From: Gigaspora rosea
Lineage: Eukaryota; Glomeromycota; Glomeromycetes; Diversisporales; Gigasporaceae
Reading direction: 5' to 3'
DNA: 64,000 bases
NCBI GenBank assembly: GCA_003550325.1
Contig: QKWP01000001.1
Coordinates: 683,233-747,232, forward strand
The notes under the pieces are model-generated. The model was not told where the DNA came from. It made no database searches and saw only the letters and a program-made list of their open reading frames with translations. Shown here in pieces: positions 20,463-29,142 of this stretch. The stretch's first letter is position 1. Every line of letters begins with the position of its first letter. Position numbers and translations under genes: made by a program.

Positions 20463-20652
20463 TTACCAGGTGTATATCGTGAATAATATTCCAAATATTA
20501 TTGTTGCTATGAGTGCTATGAATGATATTAATGTTAGTATGTCGTAATGTTTAATATCAAATGTAGATATGTCATTCGTGGTATGAGTTTTGCAGCTATT
20601 TTTATACTTTTGTTTATAAGCTTTGTAATTTCAAATTACGTGTTGTTTATGG
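20463..20652 (-). CDS. Short membrane-protein ORF without ATG
   Basis: Open frame ending TAA at 20463-20465: AYKQKYKNSCKTHTTNDIST, then a strongly hydrophobic segment (LTLISFIALIATIIFGILF) and the end TIYTW. No in-frame ATG. A UGA lies near the beginning (HVI-UGA-NYK). It could start at a non-ATG codon or be a remnant. Confidence 0.35.
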
Positions 20653-20926
20653 ATATCCTTGGTAATCTGGTGGTCTAGATGTTTGGGTTGTGGCCAAACG
20701 TTGTATTTGTTGTTTCAAGACTTTTGTATTCCTTTTCTTTATACAGATTATGATTGTGATTACTATTGTTGATATTGCTATTGTTACTAGTTCAGCAACG
20801 AGTGTGTTTACAGCATTTGTATCATTAAAGTATTACAGTTTGAGTTGTAATTATAGTTGTTGGAGATGGTACGTTTGTTGGAGTTTGAGTAACTGTTATG
20901 ACTGGTACTGTGACATTATGTTTTGA
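20647..20926 (-). pseudogene. Second, decayed Ser/Thr-rich membrane protein
   Basis: A Thr/Pro-rich stretch (TVPVITVTQTPTNVPSPTTI) followed, after a shift near 20840, by YFNDTNAVNTLVAELVTIAI, a hydrophobic helix and a Lys-rich tail ending YQGYP. The YF-x-D-x-N-x-V signature and layout match the 19211-19537 and 24967-25311 proteins, so this is a paralogue within A. Confidence 0.5.
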
Positions 20927-20929
20927 GCT

Positions 20930-22490
20930 TTACTATTTGTTGTATTGCAGCTATTAATAGTATAATGGTTATTGCAGTTATATTCTTTATTAATTTGGTA
21001 ATCGTGATTTGTAATATGTATAGCATTCGTTCAATAGTTCAATTCTTAGTGTCTGAGTTTCCAATATAGTTGTTTTGTCAGGTGATTGGCTTAATAGTGT
21101 CAACATAAGGTTTCGTGTTTTCACCTTTACAGCCTTAGTTCAGTTGGTTGTCAGATCAGGTTTAGTTGGTATCTATCCTGTAGATCTCTTGCTAACTTCG
21201 CTATGGTACTTTCCCTCGTCTTGGTACTAGTATAAGTTGATTAAGCTTCAATTGCTCTATGACGATTATGCTTTTGCTTGAATAGATTTTATATAAATAG
21301 TTTCGCGCTTGTATTCCTTTTTTAGTTGTGCCAACGGCGGATTTTACTTTCTTTTTAGTGCCAGTTTGTGGTTTCTTCTTTTCTACTTTACTTTAATATA
21401 ATCATATATTTTTTATTAAAGTTTCTCTGGTTTCTTACTACTTTCTTGTAGTGTATTAATTATTGAGTACGGTTTCAAGTTGGAATGGTTACTTGTAGTT
21501 CGTAGGTTGGCTATGCCTACAGTTTGCAGAGTTGGATAAGTCTCTGAGGTATTACTTGTCATTTTCAAAGGTTGGGCTTCCTTTCGCTTTAATGTATACA
21601 GTTTATTTATTCTTTTACTTGGGTATATTCGTTTATTAGTTATAGAAGGTTTTATTCAATAGTTTAATTCAGTATTTAGTTTAGGTAGAAGGAATAATTT
21701 TGTAAATAAATATTTGCACAATAAAGTTTAGTTTTAATAAATATAATTCTTTATTTAATAAAATGTGTTTCGATGATAGTTTAATATAGTAAGTCTTTTC
21801 TTTAGACTTTAAATAATGTTTATAATAATATAAAGTAAGAATGTATTGTTCTTTAAGTTTTGATACTACACTTGGGCGCCTAGGTAATACTTTGTTAAGT
21901 ATTGTTTTGCACGTTGGGTTGTCATTGTGGTATGCCAACGGTTTGTTTCTAAGAGTGAGTCAACTTAATGATATCTTTGATAGTTTAGTAATTAATTTTT
22001 ACCGGTTGGGTGCTGAATTTTATGCACGTTTGGGCGCTATAACTTGTTTCTATTACATGTATTATACTAAGGGTAATTGTATAAAGGTGTTGGGCGCCTA
22101 CTAAGGTCTTATCCCATTAAATATAAGGGTAATATTTGTCAAGTTGCAGTATGCCGAGTAGGCATAAGATAGAGTGAGAATTATTTGAATAATTCACTAA
22201 TGTAATAAAGGTTATGAGGTGGGTGAGCGCATAGCGCTTGATGTTTCAAAGGTAAAAAACTATCGTATTTATACATTCGAGAAGTTTATAGCTAAAGGTT
22301 TGTGCTATTTTTTGCTAAAAATACATTGTAAATACTATGGCTAATTATTTGCTAATATTTACGCTACGACTATTAATATTACTATGCTATTGTAAATGAT
22401 AAGATTTCTATTTATGGTAATTTCGATTCAGTATAGGTGTGTCACCGTTTATGTAGTATGTGTGTGATTGGAAAATGTCACGGGTGGATC
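20930..22490 (-). other. 5' leader region of element A, no convincing gene
   Basis: About 1.5 kb upstream of the membrane-protein cluster. ORFs here have no features. It holds several GGCGCCCAA-type motifs on the coding strand (22089-22099, 21871-21880, degenerate 22028-22037), GCCAACGGC-like repeats (21328-21342, 21931-21945) and a 24-bp block shared with the B leader. It probably contains transcription or packaging signals; none is demonstrated. Confidence 0.5.
21421..21444 (-). promoter_or_regulatory. 24-bp leader block identical to element B 23449-23472
   Basis: On the coding strand it begins AAAGTAGTAAGAAACC and ends AGAGAAAC. It is identical over 24 nt in the leaders of A and B, although flanking noncoding sequence is diverged. 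This makes it a candidate cis-acting signal, and it anchors the homology of the two leaders. Confidence 0.5.
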
Positions 22491-22558
22491 ACCCTGTACA
22501 TGCTGTTCGATGCGTTAGCTGATGCATTGGCTAATGTATTGAATAGCATGTACAGGGT
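22491..22558. repeat. 68-bp imperfect palindrome at the inner edge of the right TIR
   Basis: Arms starting ACCCTGTACATGCTGTTCGA (left) and, read on the other strand, ACCCTGTACATGCTATTCAA (right), ~30 nt each with a few mismatches, around a short loop near 22525. Half of it lies in the TIR. It could extrude a hairpin or be a replication, recombination or termination signal. Confidence 0.65.
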
Positions 22559-23294
22559 ATCACATAAAATTCAAAATTACCTGGAAGATCATCTTCCAAA
22601 TTCATACAAATTGGACCATGAAGAAAACCGAACATTGGAAACTTGAAAATCGAACCGTAACACTAATCTGGCTGGTACAGAAATCGGCGTAACTACCGAA
22701 AAACAATCAAAACAATAACACGTAAACAACGAATATATTAACGTGATCAAATAGATAGAAAAACGAAATTAACATGATGTATTTTATTAATCCAAAATAA
22801 TTATTTAAACCCGAACTTTTTACATGATAGTTAATCATGCATATTTTAGTATTTTTATTCAAATCATATTTTACATTTACCCTTATCGGTAATCATATTA
22901 CTGTATTAAAAATTCGAAATTTATACCACAATATTATTACCGTATAGAACCTTGAATATTAGTTTAGCACCAAAACCAACGTACTCAATATCTTAAATGA
23001 TATTAAACTATATAGCGTATATTCTTATTTATTACACATTATTATTATTCAACTGTACTATCTATCATATATTAAATATTATAAATAAAATCAAAGTTTA
23101 TTAAATATAAACATATTTCTTATCAAAAAACTTGTTAATAAAGTGTATTTAACAATATAACTTTCTAGACTAAAAGTTTAAACGAACATCAAAAGTGAAA
23201 TAGCGCGCACTCTTGAGTACTAACTTTGAGAATAGCTACCTCAAAGAAGGAACTATATTGAAACAGAAGTATTAACTAAACATTCGATAAACAA
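22529..23294 (-). repeat. Right terminal inverted repeat of element A
   Basis: 766 bp, the reverse complement of 1-768 with scattered substitutions. It ends CGATAAACAA at 23294, where the B leader begins. The recent-looking similarity of the two TIRs contrasts with the decay of the genes between them. Confidence 0.85.
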
Positions 23295-23800
23295 TAAAGA
23301 ACTAAAAAGCACAGAAAAACTTAGAGAAATATAAGGTGCTCAACCAACTAACACCTATGAATCACACCTTTACCTTAGAAAATTTAACTAACCACTACAA
23401 CATAAATTCAACCAGAACAGCAAGCCATTTAGGCTATATTTAATCCAAAAAGTAGTAAGAAACCAGAGAAACCTGGTTAAAAACTACTCAACTGATTACC
23501 TACGGACTACACACCCATAACCATCATTGAATCTACAAAATAAAATTAAAACAAACAAGCACCAAAAGAATCATATTCAACCAATCATAATTATTCACCT
23601 ACACACAATCATTTAATTCAGAACCCAAAGTATTTCAACGCCGAAATTCTAAACAAATACAATACAGTACAGTAATTAAACAAGAGAAAGGCATCCAACT
23701 TCGCCAAAACAAATTCTCAATAATTAACGCCAAAACAGCCTTAATACATCAAATAATATTATTTATAATATTAATAATTTTATCCTCAGAACAATATTAA
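23295..23800 (+). other. Truncated or interrupted 5' leader of element B
   Basis: No gene seen in this 0.5 kb. It contains the 24-bp block shared with A at 23449-23472. The rest is A/C-rich on the plus strand, like the coding part of B. The junction with A's TIR at 23294/23295 is where an insertion scar would be expected. Confidence 0.5.
23449..23472 (+). promoter_or_regulatory. 24-bp leader block shared with element A
   Basis: Exact match to the reverse complement of 21421-21444. See the A copy for the sequence ends. Candidate cis-signal upstream of the membrane-protein cluster. Confidence 0.5.
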
Positions 23801-24235
23801 TATCAACAGAAAATTTGAACCATAGTACAAGCTGATATAGTAATTTCAGTACCAATACCACAAACAACATCTGCAACCCCAACTTCTACAATACCAAACG
23901 CCCAAGAAAATCCAAGTACAAAGCCAACAAATGCCAAAATCACAATACTAGCTACATCTACAGACTCTCCAAACAACAATATAAACAATACTTTAGCAAT
24001 AAAAATTCTATCAACTATCACAGCCGCATTATCAATAATAGCCATATTATTAGGAATCTGTATTAGAAGAATTAGAAAAAGGAAATTAGCCTACAAGCGT
24101 AACTTAACACAAGCACCAATAGGAACGAGTCAAACACCATTTACAACACCATTAGATATAAACAATATCAACATAGAACAGTTAGCCCAACAATTATCAC
24201 AATTACAAAACAACCAACTACCAAGATACAAATAA
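23801..24235 (+). CDS. ATG-less ORF for a Thr/Pro-rich single-pass membrane protein
   Basis: 145 open codons after a TAA, ending TAA at 24233-24235, with one UGA (23816-23818) near the start and no ATG anywhere in frame. ATA at 23822 is a possible start. The product has a Thr/Ser/Pro/Asn-rich segment (PQTTSATPTSTIPNAQENPS), a hydrophobic helix (TITAALSIIAILLGICI), RRIRKRK directly after it and a Gln/Asn-rich tail. The plan is that of the other membrane proteins of the cluster. The absence of ATG means non-ATG initiation, fusion by splicing, or loss of the start. Confidence 0.5.
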
Positions 24236-24247
24236 AAGGCGCCCAAC
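24234..24247 (+). promoter_or_regulatory. AAAAGGCGCCCAAC motif
   Basis: It begins within the stop codon of the previous ORF and lies ~55 nt before the next ATG. The core GGCGCCCAAC recurs at 28738-28747 and, on the other strand, in A. It could be a 3' splice acceptor (AG before GCGCCC), a transcription start element or a tRNA-Lys priming remnant. Only the recurrence is observed. Confidence 0.4.
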
Positions 24248-24300
24248 ATAATATTTTAATACCTTATCGCACCAGAACAACAATACTAGTGTAACTGTAT

Positions 24301-24657
24301 ATGAACTATTCTATTCAGGAACCTTCATTCAGAAACAATATAATTAGAAACATTAGAACAAACCAAAGCATATACCCACATGATCAAATATATTCACAAA
24401 CACAAACATTCTTTCACATACAATCTATGACCACTATCCAAACTATTGTACCAACGACAACTGATAACACTTCAGGAGATATATCAAAGAACCCTTTAGC
24501 ATACTCATTGTTACAAGCACTAATTATAGTAATATTTATCTATATATTAACAATTACTATTTGTTGTATATCAATACAAAGATATAAAAAGAGACTATAC
24601 AAAAGACATCTGAACGTATCATACGAAGCTCAATACAACGACTCAGGCTGCTGCTAA
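24301..24657 (+). CDS. Membrane protein with Cys-rich C-terminus
   Basis: 118 aa. Polar N-terminal ~60 residues rich in Thr, Ser, Asn and Gln; a hydrophobic helix at ~62-88 (LLQALIIVIFIYILTITICC); a basic segment; and the ending YEAQYNDSGCC. Homologous by plan and ending to A's 20064-20285. The stop TAA is followed at once by the ATG of the next gene, an arrangement typical of coupled translation rather than of nuclear mRNAs. Confidence 0.65.
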   Translation: MNYSIQEPSFRNNIIRNIRTNQSIYPHDQIYSQTQTFFHIQSMTTIQTIVPTTTDNTSGDISKNPLAYSLLQALIIVIFIYILTITICCISIQRYKKRLYKRHLNVSYEAQYNDSGCC

Positions 24658-24966
24658 ATGAATCAAACCCAAGAACAACCAATTACACCAATCTCACCAG
24701 AAACTGCTACAATTATCACACTTACTGTTATAAGTATCGCATTAATAGTACTTATTACCATCTGTATACACAAAAGCTGTAACAGAAGAAAACAAAGGAA
24801 CTTAAGAAGAAACAATAGGGTACCAGAATTTCAACAAGGACAACACGAACTAAGAACCCTAACCCAAGAACAAATCAATAGTCTACCACCTGATCAACAA
24901 CGAAAGCTTAGACAATACCAACAAGCACTCCAACAAGGAAACAATATCTTCAACGGAAGAAGATAA
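24658..24966 (+). CDS. Single-pass membrane protein with Gln-rich tail
   Basis: 102 aa: short polar N-terminus, helix at residues ~18-38 (TIITLTVISIALIVLITICI), then CNRRKQRNLRRNNR and a Gln-rich tail (LPPDQQRKLRQYQQALQQ). Zero spacing to both neighbours (TAA-ATG). Function unknown; probably part of the same membrane complex. Confidence 0.6.
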   Translation: MNQTQEQPITPISPETATIITLTVISIALIVLITICIHKSCNRRKQRNLRRNNRVPEFQQGQHELRTLTQEQINSLPPDQQRKLRQYQQALQQGNNIFNGRR

Positions 24967-25311
24967 ATGAGTCAACAGTTCTCACTCGTAACAATATCAG
25001 TACCCACAATAACTCAGTCAATAACTCAGACCTTAAACATAACAATAACTCAAACAGCACAACCAACAACTGTATTTCAGACAACTACAGCAACTGCAAC
25101 AGTAACACCTTCATACTTTCAAGACCAGAACGTAATAATTGAAGACATAGTAATAGCATTAATAGCAGTATTCACATTTATATTAGCAGTATACTTCGGA
25201 TATAAACAAAGACTTAATAACAAACTCAAATTAGCAGAAAAAGAACAACAAAGAATATATCAACTTGCATCAGCAATTGATAGTACTATAACACCTGTAA
25301 CTACAGCTTAA
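24967..25311 (+). CDS. Ser/Thr-rich single-pass membrane protein (YFQD..NVI family)
   Basis: 114 aa. Residues ~1-48 are about half Ser/Thr (TQSITQTLNITITQT), followed by PSYFQDQNVIIEDIV, a hydrophobic helix (IALIAVFTFILAVYF) and a Lys/Gln-rich tail. The same design and motif occur in A (19211-19537 and the remnant 20647-20926), which shows selection on the juxtamembrane motif. It could be a surface protein with an O-glycosylated stalk. The stop and the next start share bases (TAATG). Confidence 0.65.
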   Translation: MSQQFSLVTISVPTITQSITQTLNITITQTAQPTTVFQTTTATATVTPSYFQDQNVIIEDIVIALIAVFTFILAVYFGYKQRLNNKLKLAEKEQQRIYQLASAIDSTITPVTTA

Positions 25312-25637
25312 TGAATAATAACAACATCAACTTATTAAACCCTGAAGAATACCTCAAAGATATTGAAAATAGAATCAAAGAACTCAGAAATATCGATTTA
25401 GGACCCAAAAAGTACAAACAGTTAGAACAACACGAAGAAATAATATTTCAACAAAGCAAGGTCATAATTGATCAAAATAAACCTGCAAGAGCAGAACTAG
25501 TACAAGCATATATTATCAACTGTATAAGGAAAGAAGAACCTGAAGAATATATTAATAACATTGTAAGAGTGTATAAACAGGACTTAGAATATTTGACCAG
25601 AATCACGAACCAAAAATACCTGAATGCAACACAGTAA
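25311..25637 (+). CDS. Small charged helical protein
   Basis: 108 aa, starts MNNNNINLLNPEEYLKDIEN, rich in Glu, Lys and Gln, no membrane segment. It overlaps both neighbours (1 nt upstream, 14 nt downstream). A's remnant at 18560-18770 is the positional counterpart. Function unknown. Confidence 0.55.
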   Translation: MNNNNINLLNPEEYLKDIENRIKELRNIDLGPKKYKQLEQHEEIIFQQSKVIIDQNKPARAELVQAYIINCIRKEEPEEYINNIVRVYKQDLEYLTRITNQKYLNATQ

Positions 25638-26091
25638 CACAATTAAACTCACAAACCAAGAACTCAACTACTGGCTAACGATATATCCAAATACATATTA
25701 TCACAACTCAAGAAAAAGAGAATTACAAGACCAATTCAAAAGATATTTTGATAGCATACCTTCATATCAAACAACATTAACAATAAGGGAATACGATACA
25801 TTCGTGAAAGTAATTAACGCACTACGAACCCTTGAAGACGAATATAAAAAGGAACTTGAAAAGATATCAAAGAAAAAGAAAGAAAATCAGAAGAAATTCC
25901 TTGATAAACTTAAGAAATTCCCAGAGATAAAAGACTCATTAACCTATATAACTATTGGACATATTTCTAAAGAAAGAGAAGTGTTAGAAAAAGGACTTGA
26001 ATTAGAAAACTTACATATCAAAGATTATATACAATTTTGTCTATATACAGAAATAAAACCAAACTTTGACGCACAATGGCAGGCGCTATAG
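25624..26091 (+). CDS. Basic coiled-coil protein preceding Gag
   Basis: 155 aa, with a Lys-rich coiled coil at ~75-105 (KKELEKISKKKKENQKKF). It ends DAQWQAL, overlapping the Gag start by 16 nt. Positional counterpart in A is 18130-18560. Possibly a matrix- or nucleic-acid-associated protein; that is a guess from position. Confidence 0.55.
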   Translation: MQHSNTIKLTNQELNYWLTIYPNTYYHNSRKRELQDQFKRYFDSIPSYQTTLTIREYDTFVKVINALRTLEDEYKKELEKISKKKKENQKKFLDKLKKFPEIKDSLTYITIGHISKEREVLEKGLELENLHIKDYIQFCLYTEIKPNFDAQWQAL

Positions 26092-27797
26092 AATTTCCAG
26101 ACCTCAACAAAATTAACTTTAAAACTTTAATGAATGGAATGATACTCAATGGCTCAAATTGGGTACAATTTAGAAATCATTTCGAACATGCAATACAAGT
26201 ATATGTACCACTGGACTTATTAACAACAGGATACTTTACTGGAAACTACAATAATGGATATAATAGAATAGCATTAAATAATATAGCAGGACTTATAGCA
26301 GGAAACGCAGCAGATGCAGGAGCATATAATGTAGTATTTTTAAAGAACCTAATACACAAATTGGCGATATCATGCTTTGATTACGACAGATACATATTAT
26401 ATGAAACACATAAAAATGAATTGACAACATACTTCCCAAGTGACTTCAATAGAGGAGCACGAAGAAGAAGGCATGAATGGGAATCAGTACAAGATAACCC
26501 AACAACAATCTTGTTAGACAAAACCAATTTCCCTGAAGAAATGAACATGTACTTCCAAGCAGCACATACTGGAGGAATAGGACAAGGAAACTTAACATGT
26601 GCAGATACAGATGGAATGTCAAGACAAATATCATTCAGATTATGGTTTGATAAAGTATTTATAACACCAAAAATGATTAAAGAAAAACAGAAATTGTTCA
26701 ACAAAATGAAATTTGAACCAAGATATTTAATTGAAATAGATGAAGCAGCAAACTTCCAAACCAAATTTAACCGCGACTTAGCATTATGTAGAAACAACAC
26801 ATCATTCTTAGGAGGATTACAAATACTATTAGAAGGAATGTTACCAAATGGACGACATGAACTGGAAGACTACAAAAGCCAGATGAACTTAATTAACAAT
26901 GAAATCACGGATACACCCGCATTCTTTACAGCACTATCAAGGGTGTATGATTATTATAAATCAGGAAAAGTAGGAGAATATTTCAGAAACCAATCAGAAA
27001 AGAAACAAACAAACTTCCTAAATAAACAAAGAGAATTCTATGATAATGAAAAGAGGAAAAAGGAAAATAGATTTAAAAAGAATGAATTCGCAATAGTATC
27101 TCTCAGAAACATGAAATGTTATAATTGCGGAAGAAAAGGACACCTTATGAGTGACTGTAGATCAAAGAAACAAGATAAAGGATATAACAAAGGAAAGAAA
27201 TTCTCAAAAGAGAGATTCTCAAAAGATAAAAACAGGAAAGAATTTAACAAGAAAGGAAATGGATATACGGACAAAAAAGGAAGAACATGGAAATCTAGAG
27301 AAGACTACAAAAAATGGAAAGAATCAAAGAAAGGAAAAGACTCATCCAAGCCTTACAGAACCAAAGAAGAAGGATTCAAAAAATCATCATTTCGCCCAAA
27401 GGACTCATCAGGACAATATGAAAAGAAATATAAACCATTTAATAAAGAAAAATATAAGGATAAGAAAATGTGGTGTGATCATTGTAAAACAGACACACAT
27501 TTTACTAATAGCTGTTATAAATACCGAAAAGACGTAGAAGAAGTAGAAGACCCAATGGTATTTAACCTTGAAAAATCAAGAGAAAAAGAAGATTTTGATG
27601 AATACATCCGATTCAAAAAATTTAGAGAACAATACTATCTTGAAAATAAATACTCATCAAGTGATGAAGAACCACATTCCTATCAAGAACCTGAACAGTA
27701 CGAATCATCAAGCGATTCAAGCAAATCTGATAAATATGAAAGTCATAACCTTGAAAAAAAAAGCTCAGAAGAATCAGAAAATGATTATTATTTCTAA
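26076..27797 (+). CDS. Gag-like nucleocapsid protein with two zinc knuckles
   Basis: 573 aa, uninterrupted. Residues ~1-330 are a folded, mixed-composition region (likely capsid-type; starts MAGAIEFPDLNKINF). The first CCHC knuckle CYNCGRKGHLMSDC is at ~348, then a very basic Lys/Gly/Arg/Phe-rich stretch, a second knuckle CDHCKTDTHFTNSC at ~464, and an acidic Ser/Glu-rich tail. All Trp codons here are TGG. It is expected to bind the RNA genome and assemble particles, as Gag proteins of Ty3-type elements do. The N-terminal half matches the broken A gene in position and length. Confidence 0.75.
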   Translation: MAGAIEFPDLNKINFKTLMNGMILNGSNWVQFRNHFEHAIQVYVPLDLLTTGYFTGNYNNGYNRIALNNIAGLIAGNAADAGAYNVVFLKNLIHKLAISCFDYDRYILYETHKNELTTYFPSDFNRGARRRRHEWESVQDNPTTILLDKTNFPEEMNMYFQAAHTGGIGQGNLTCADTDGMSRQISFRLWFDKVFITPKMIKEKQKLFNKMKFEPRYLIEIDEAANFQTKFNRDLALCRNNTSFLGGLQILLEGMLPNGRHELEDYKSQMNLINNEITDTPAFFTALSRVYDYYKSGKVGEYFRNQSEKKQTNFLNKQREFYDNEKRKKENRFKKNEFAIVSLRNMKCYNCGRKGHLMSDCRSKKQDKGYNKGKKFSKERFSKDKNRKEFNKKGNGYTDKKGRTWKSREDYKKWKESKKGKDSSKPYRTKEEGFKKSSFRPKDSSGQYEKKYKPFNKEKYKDKKMWCDHCKTDTHFTNSCYKYRKDVEEVEDPMVFNLEKSREKEDFDEYIRFKKFREQYYLENKYSSSDEEPHSYQEPEQYESSSDSSKSDKYESHNLEKKSSEESENDYYF

Positions 27798-27805
27798 ACG
27801 GGAGC

Positions 27806-28440
27806 ATGCCCAATACTCATGAACAACTCCCTAAATTAAATACAGGCTGTATTGGAGAGCATAATAACAAACATCATAATATGTATAATTATCCATATCC
27901 ATATTCATGTGCCAAAGAACTAGAACTATTTACCTTTAATAAAGAAAAATATTTTAACGAACCAAAATACTCTGCCTATCATAATTATGAAAAATTATTC
28001 TTTTCTGAACAAACAAAAATCAATAAGCTCAAACAAAAAGGAGCAAAAGGATTTTACTTTATAGCACTCATAAATGGCATAATAATGGAATTCAAACTAG
28101 ATGAAGGATTAACTAACACGTCAATGGGAATAAATCATGCAAAAAGACTAGGATTAGGAAAAATTATATCAAAGCCAGCAATAGCAGAAGCAGTAGGAAG
28201 TGAAGTCAAAATAATAGGCAAATAGTAGTCGATATTAAAATTAACGAATATTTAACTTGCAATCTAAAAATAGACGTCCTAAACACTGAATCAAAATTTA
28301 TCCTCCTCAGTAATAAATATCAATCACAAATAGGAATATCAAAAAATCAAAAGAACCATACTATTCTCATTAATAATGAACCTATACATAATCAAAAAGT
28401 TCTCATACACCAACACTACCAATTGAAGCAATCCAAAAAC
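27806..28440 (+). CDS. Retropepsin-like protease domain (atypical active site, one frameshift)
   Basis: ORF 27806-28225, then, after a shift around 28222 (KIIGK, then VVDIKINEYLTCNLKIDVL), it continues to ~28440. GFYFIALINGIIMEFKLDEGLTNTSM aligns with A's protease; the catalytic D-T/S-G is D-E-G here (D-K-G in A). The pattern of flanking hydrophobic strands fits the fold. Non-canonical residues in both copies suggest either loss of proteolysis or a changed role. Confidence 0.55.
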
Positions 28441-29142
28441 AGTTACAGCAATGCTCGGAGGCTACTGCCAAACCTATCCGAAGTATACTCTGAGGATAAA
28501 CCTAGCAGAAAGTTTCGAGTATCCACATTTCACCGACGACCTTTCCTTTCTCCTAAGGCTAGTAAGAAGTTTCGAAAACACGCGGACGAAAAGAAAGGAA
28601 GTGAAGCAAAAAAAGGTGCCCAATGTTACAAAAATAATTGAACTTACCAACCTAACGAAACTAATAAACAAATTAAAGAAAAACTCAATATAGTTGAGAC
28701 GCCATTGTTCTTACATTCAGGAAGTGAAGTAAAACAAGGCGCCCAACTAAATAAAAACATAACAAATGAATCTAAGAAACCTAATATAAATGAGAATACT
28801 GGATCAAGAAAAGAAAACAAGAGTGAAGCAAAACAAAGAAGTAAAATAAGACATACCAACAAAGGAAGTAAAGCAAACAAACGCCTAAATCTAATCTCAA
28901 AAGTAAAGAAAACAAGGCGTAGGCACAGTATTACCACTTTAAAAGTGCCTAATCAACAAGATATCCCTAAAGAATTTAAAGAACTAAGCGAGATAACTCG
29001 CAAGGAACATGAAAAGAGAATCAAATATGATCTATTTACAATATCACATATTGATTCAAATGCACTCCAACTGTTTTACAAACAGTGTGAAAGGAACAAA
29101 AGTCGCAAGAAACTAATTGGAATAACCTGTGACGGACTATAG
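28423..29142 (+). CDS. Basic, repetitive linker after the protease
   Basis: Overlapping frames with Lys/Ser/Asn-rich products (ANKRLNLISKVKKTRRRHSI) and a more structured end (SHIDSNALQLFYKQCERNKS, then KKLIGITCDGL) that continues into the endonuclease IV-like region, as in A. Frames change at least twice. It contains the repeats at 28600-28930. Confidence 0.4.
28600..28930 (+). repeat. Degenerate GGAAGTGAAG.AAAA.AAGGCGCCCAA repeats
   Basis: About five units spaced 40-120 bp: 28598-28624 and 28719-28747 are the best (GGAAGTGAAGCAAAA and GGAAGTGAAGTAAAA, followed by AAGG[T/C]GCCCAA). Weaker ones start at ~28813, 28863 and 28902 (…AACAAGGCGTAGG). The 3' half is the same GGCGCCCAAC motif found in the leaders. 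Confidence 0.5.

Larger units (their letters stand above)
1..23294 (-). mobile_element. Giant element A (gag/pol-like plus IS1595-type transposase, terminal inverted repeats)
   Basis: About 23.3 kb bounded by near-identical inverted repeats (1-768 and 22529-23294). Nearly all coding potential is on the minus strand, running from ~20.9 kb down to 0.84 kb: membrane-protein ORFs, Gag-like gene, retropepsin-like domain, endonuclease IV-like domain, RT and RNase H, DDE transposase, zinc-knuckle proteins and a dNK-Nudix gene. The order matches element B on the other strand, which is what defines the family. A is the more decayed copy: frameshifts, TAA/TAG codons, a MITE in gag and a mutated RT active site. 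The left end may continue beyond the window. The combination of Ty3-like RT, IS1595 transposase and long TIRs is seen in the sequence; that it moves as one unit is inferred. Confidence 0.75.

Noticed and set aside
1..23294. Interpreting the ~768-bp repeats as LTRs
   Set aside because: The copies are inverted, not direct; an LTR pair would have the same orientation. The primer-site-like words are not adjacent to either repeat.
23803..24045. Minus-strand ORF of 80 codons
   Set aside because: It lies opposite the ATG-less Thr/Pro-rich membrane-protein frame, whose composition and membrane-helix layout match the neighbouring genes; treated as its shadow.
24301..27797. Bacterial operon with Shine-Dalgarno sites
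   Set aside because: No consistent GGAGG-type sites precede the ATGs, and Gag/RT-type genes are not bacterial. The overlaps remain unexplained.
27151..27822. Lys-rich ORFs in alternative frames within gag (27151-27537, 27568-27822)
   Set aside because: They overlap the zinc-knuckle and acidic-tail region of the intact Gag frame and have only compositional bias.
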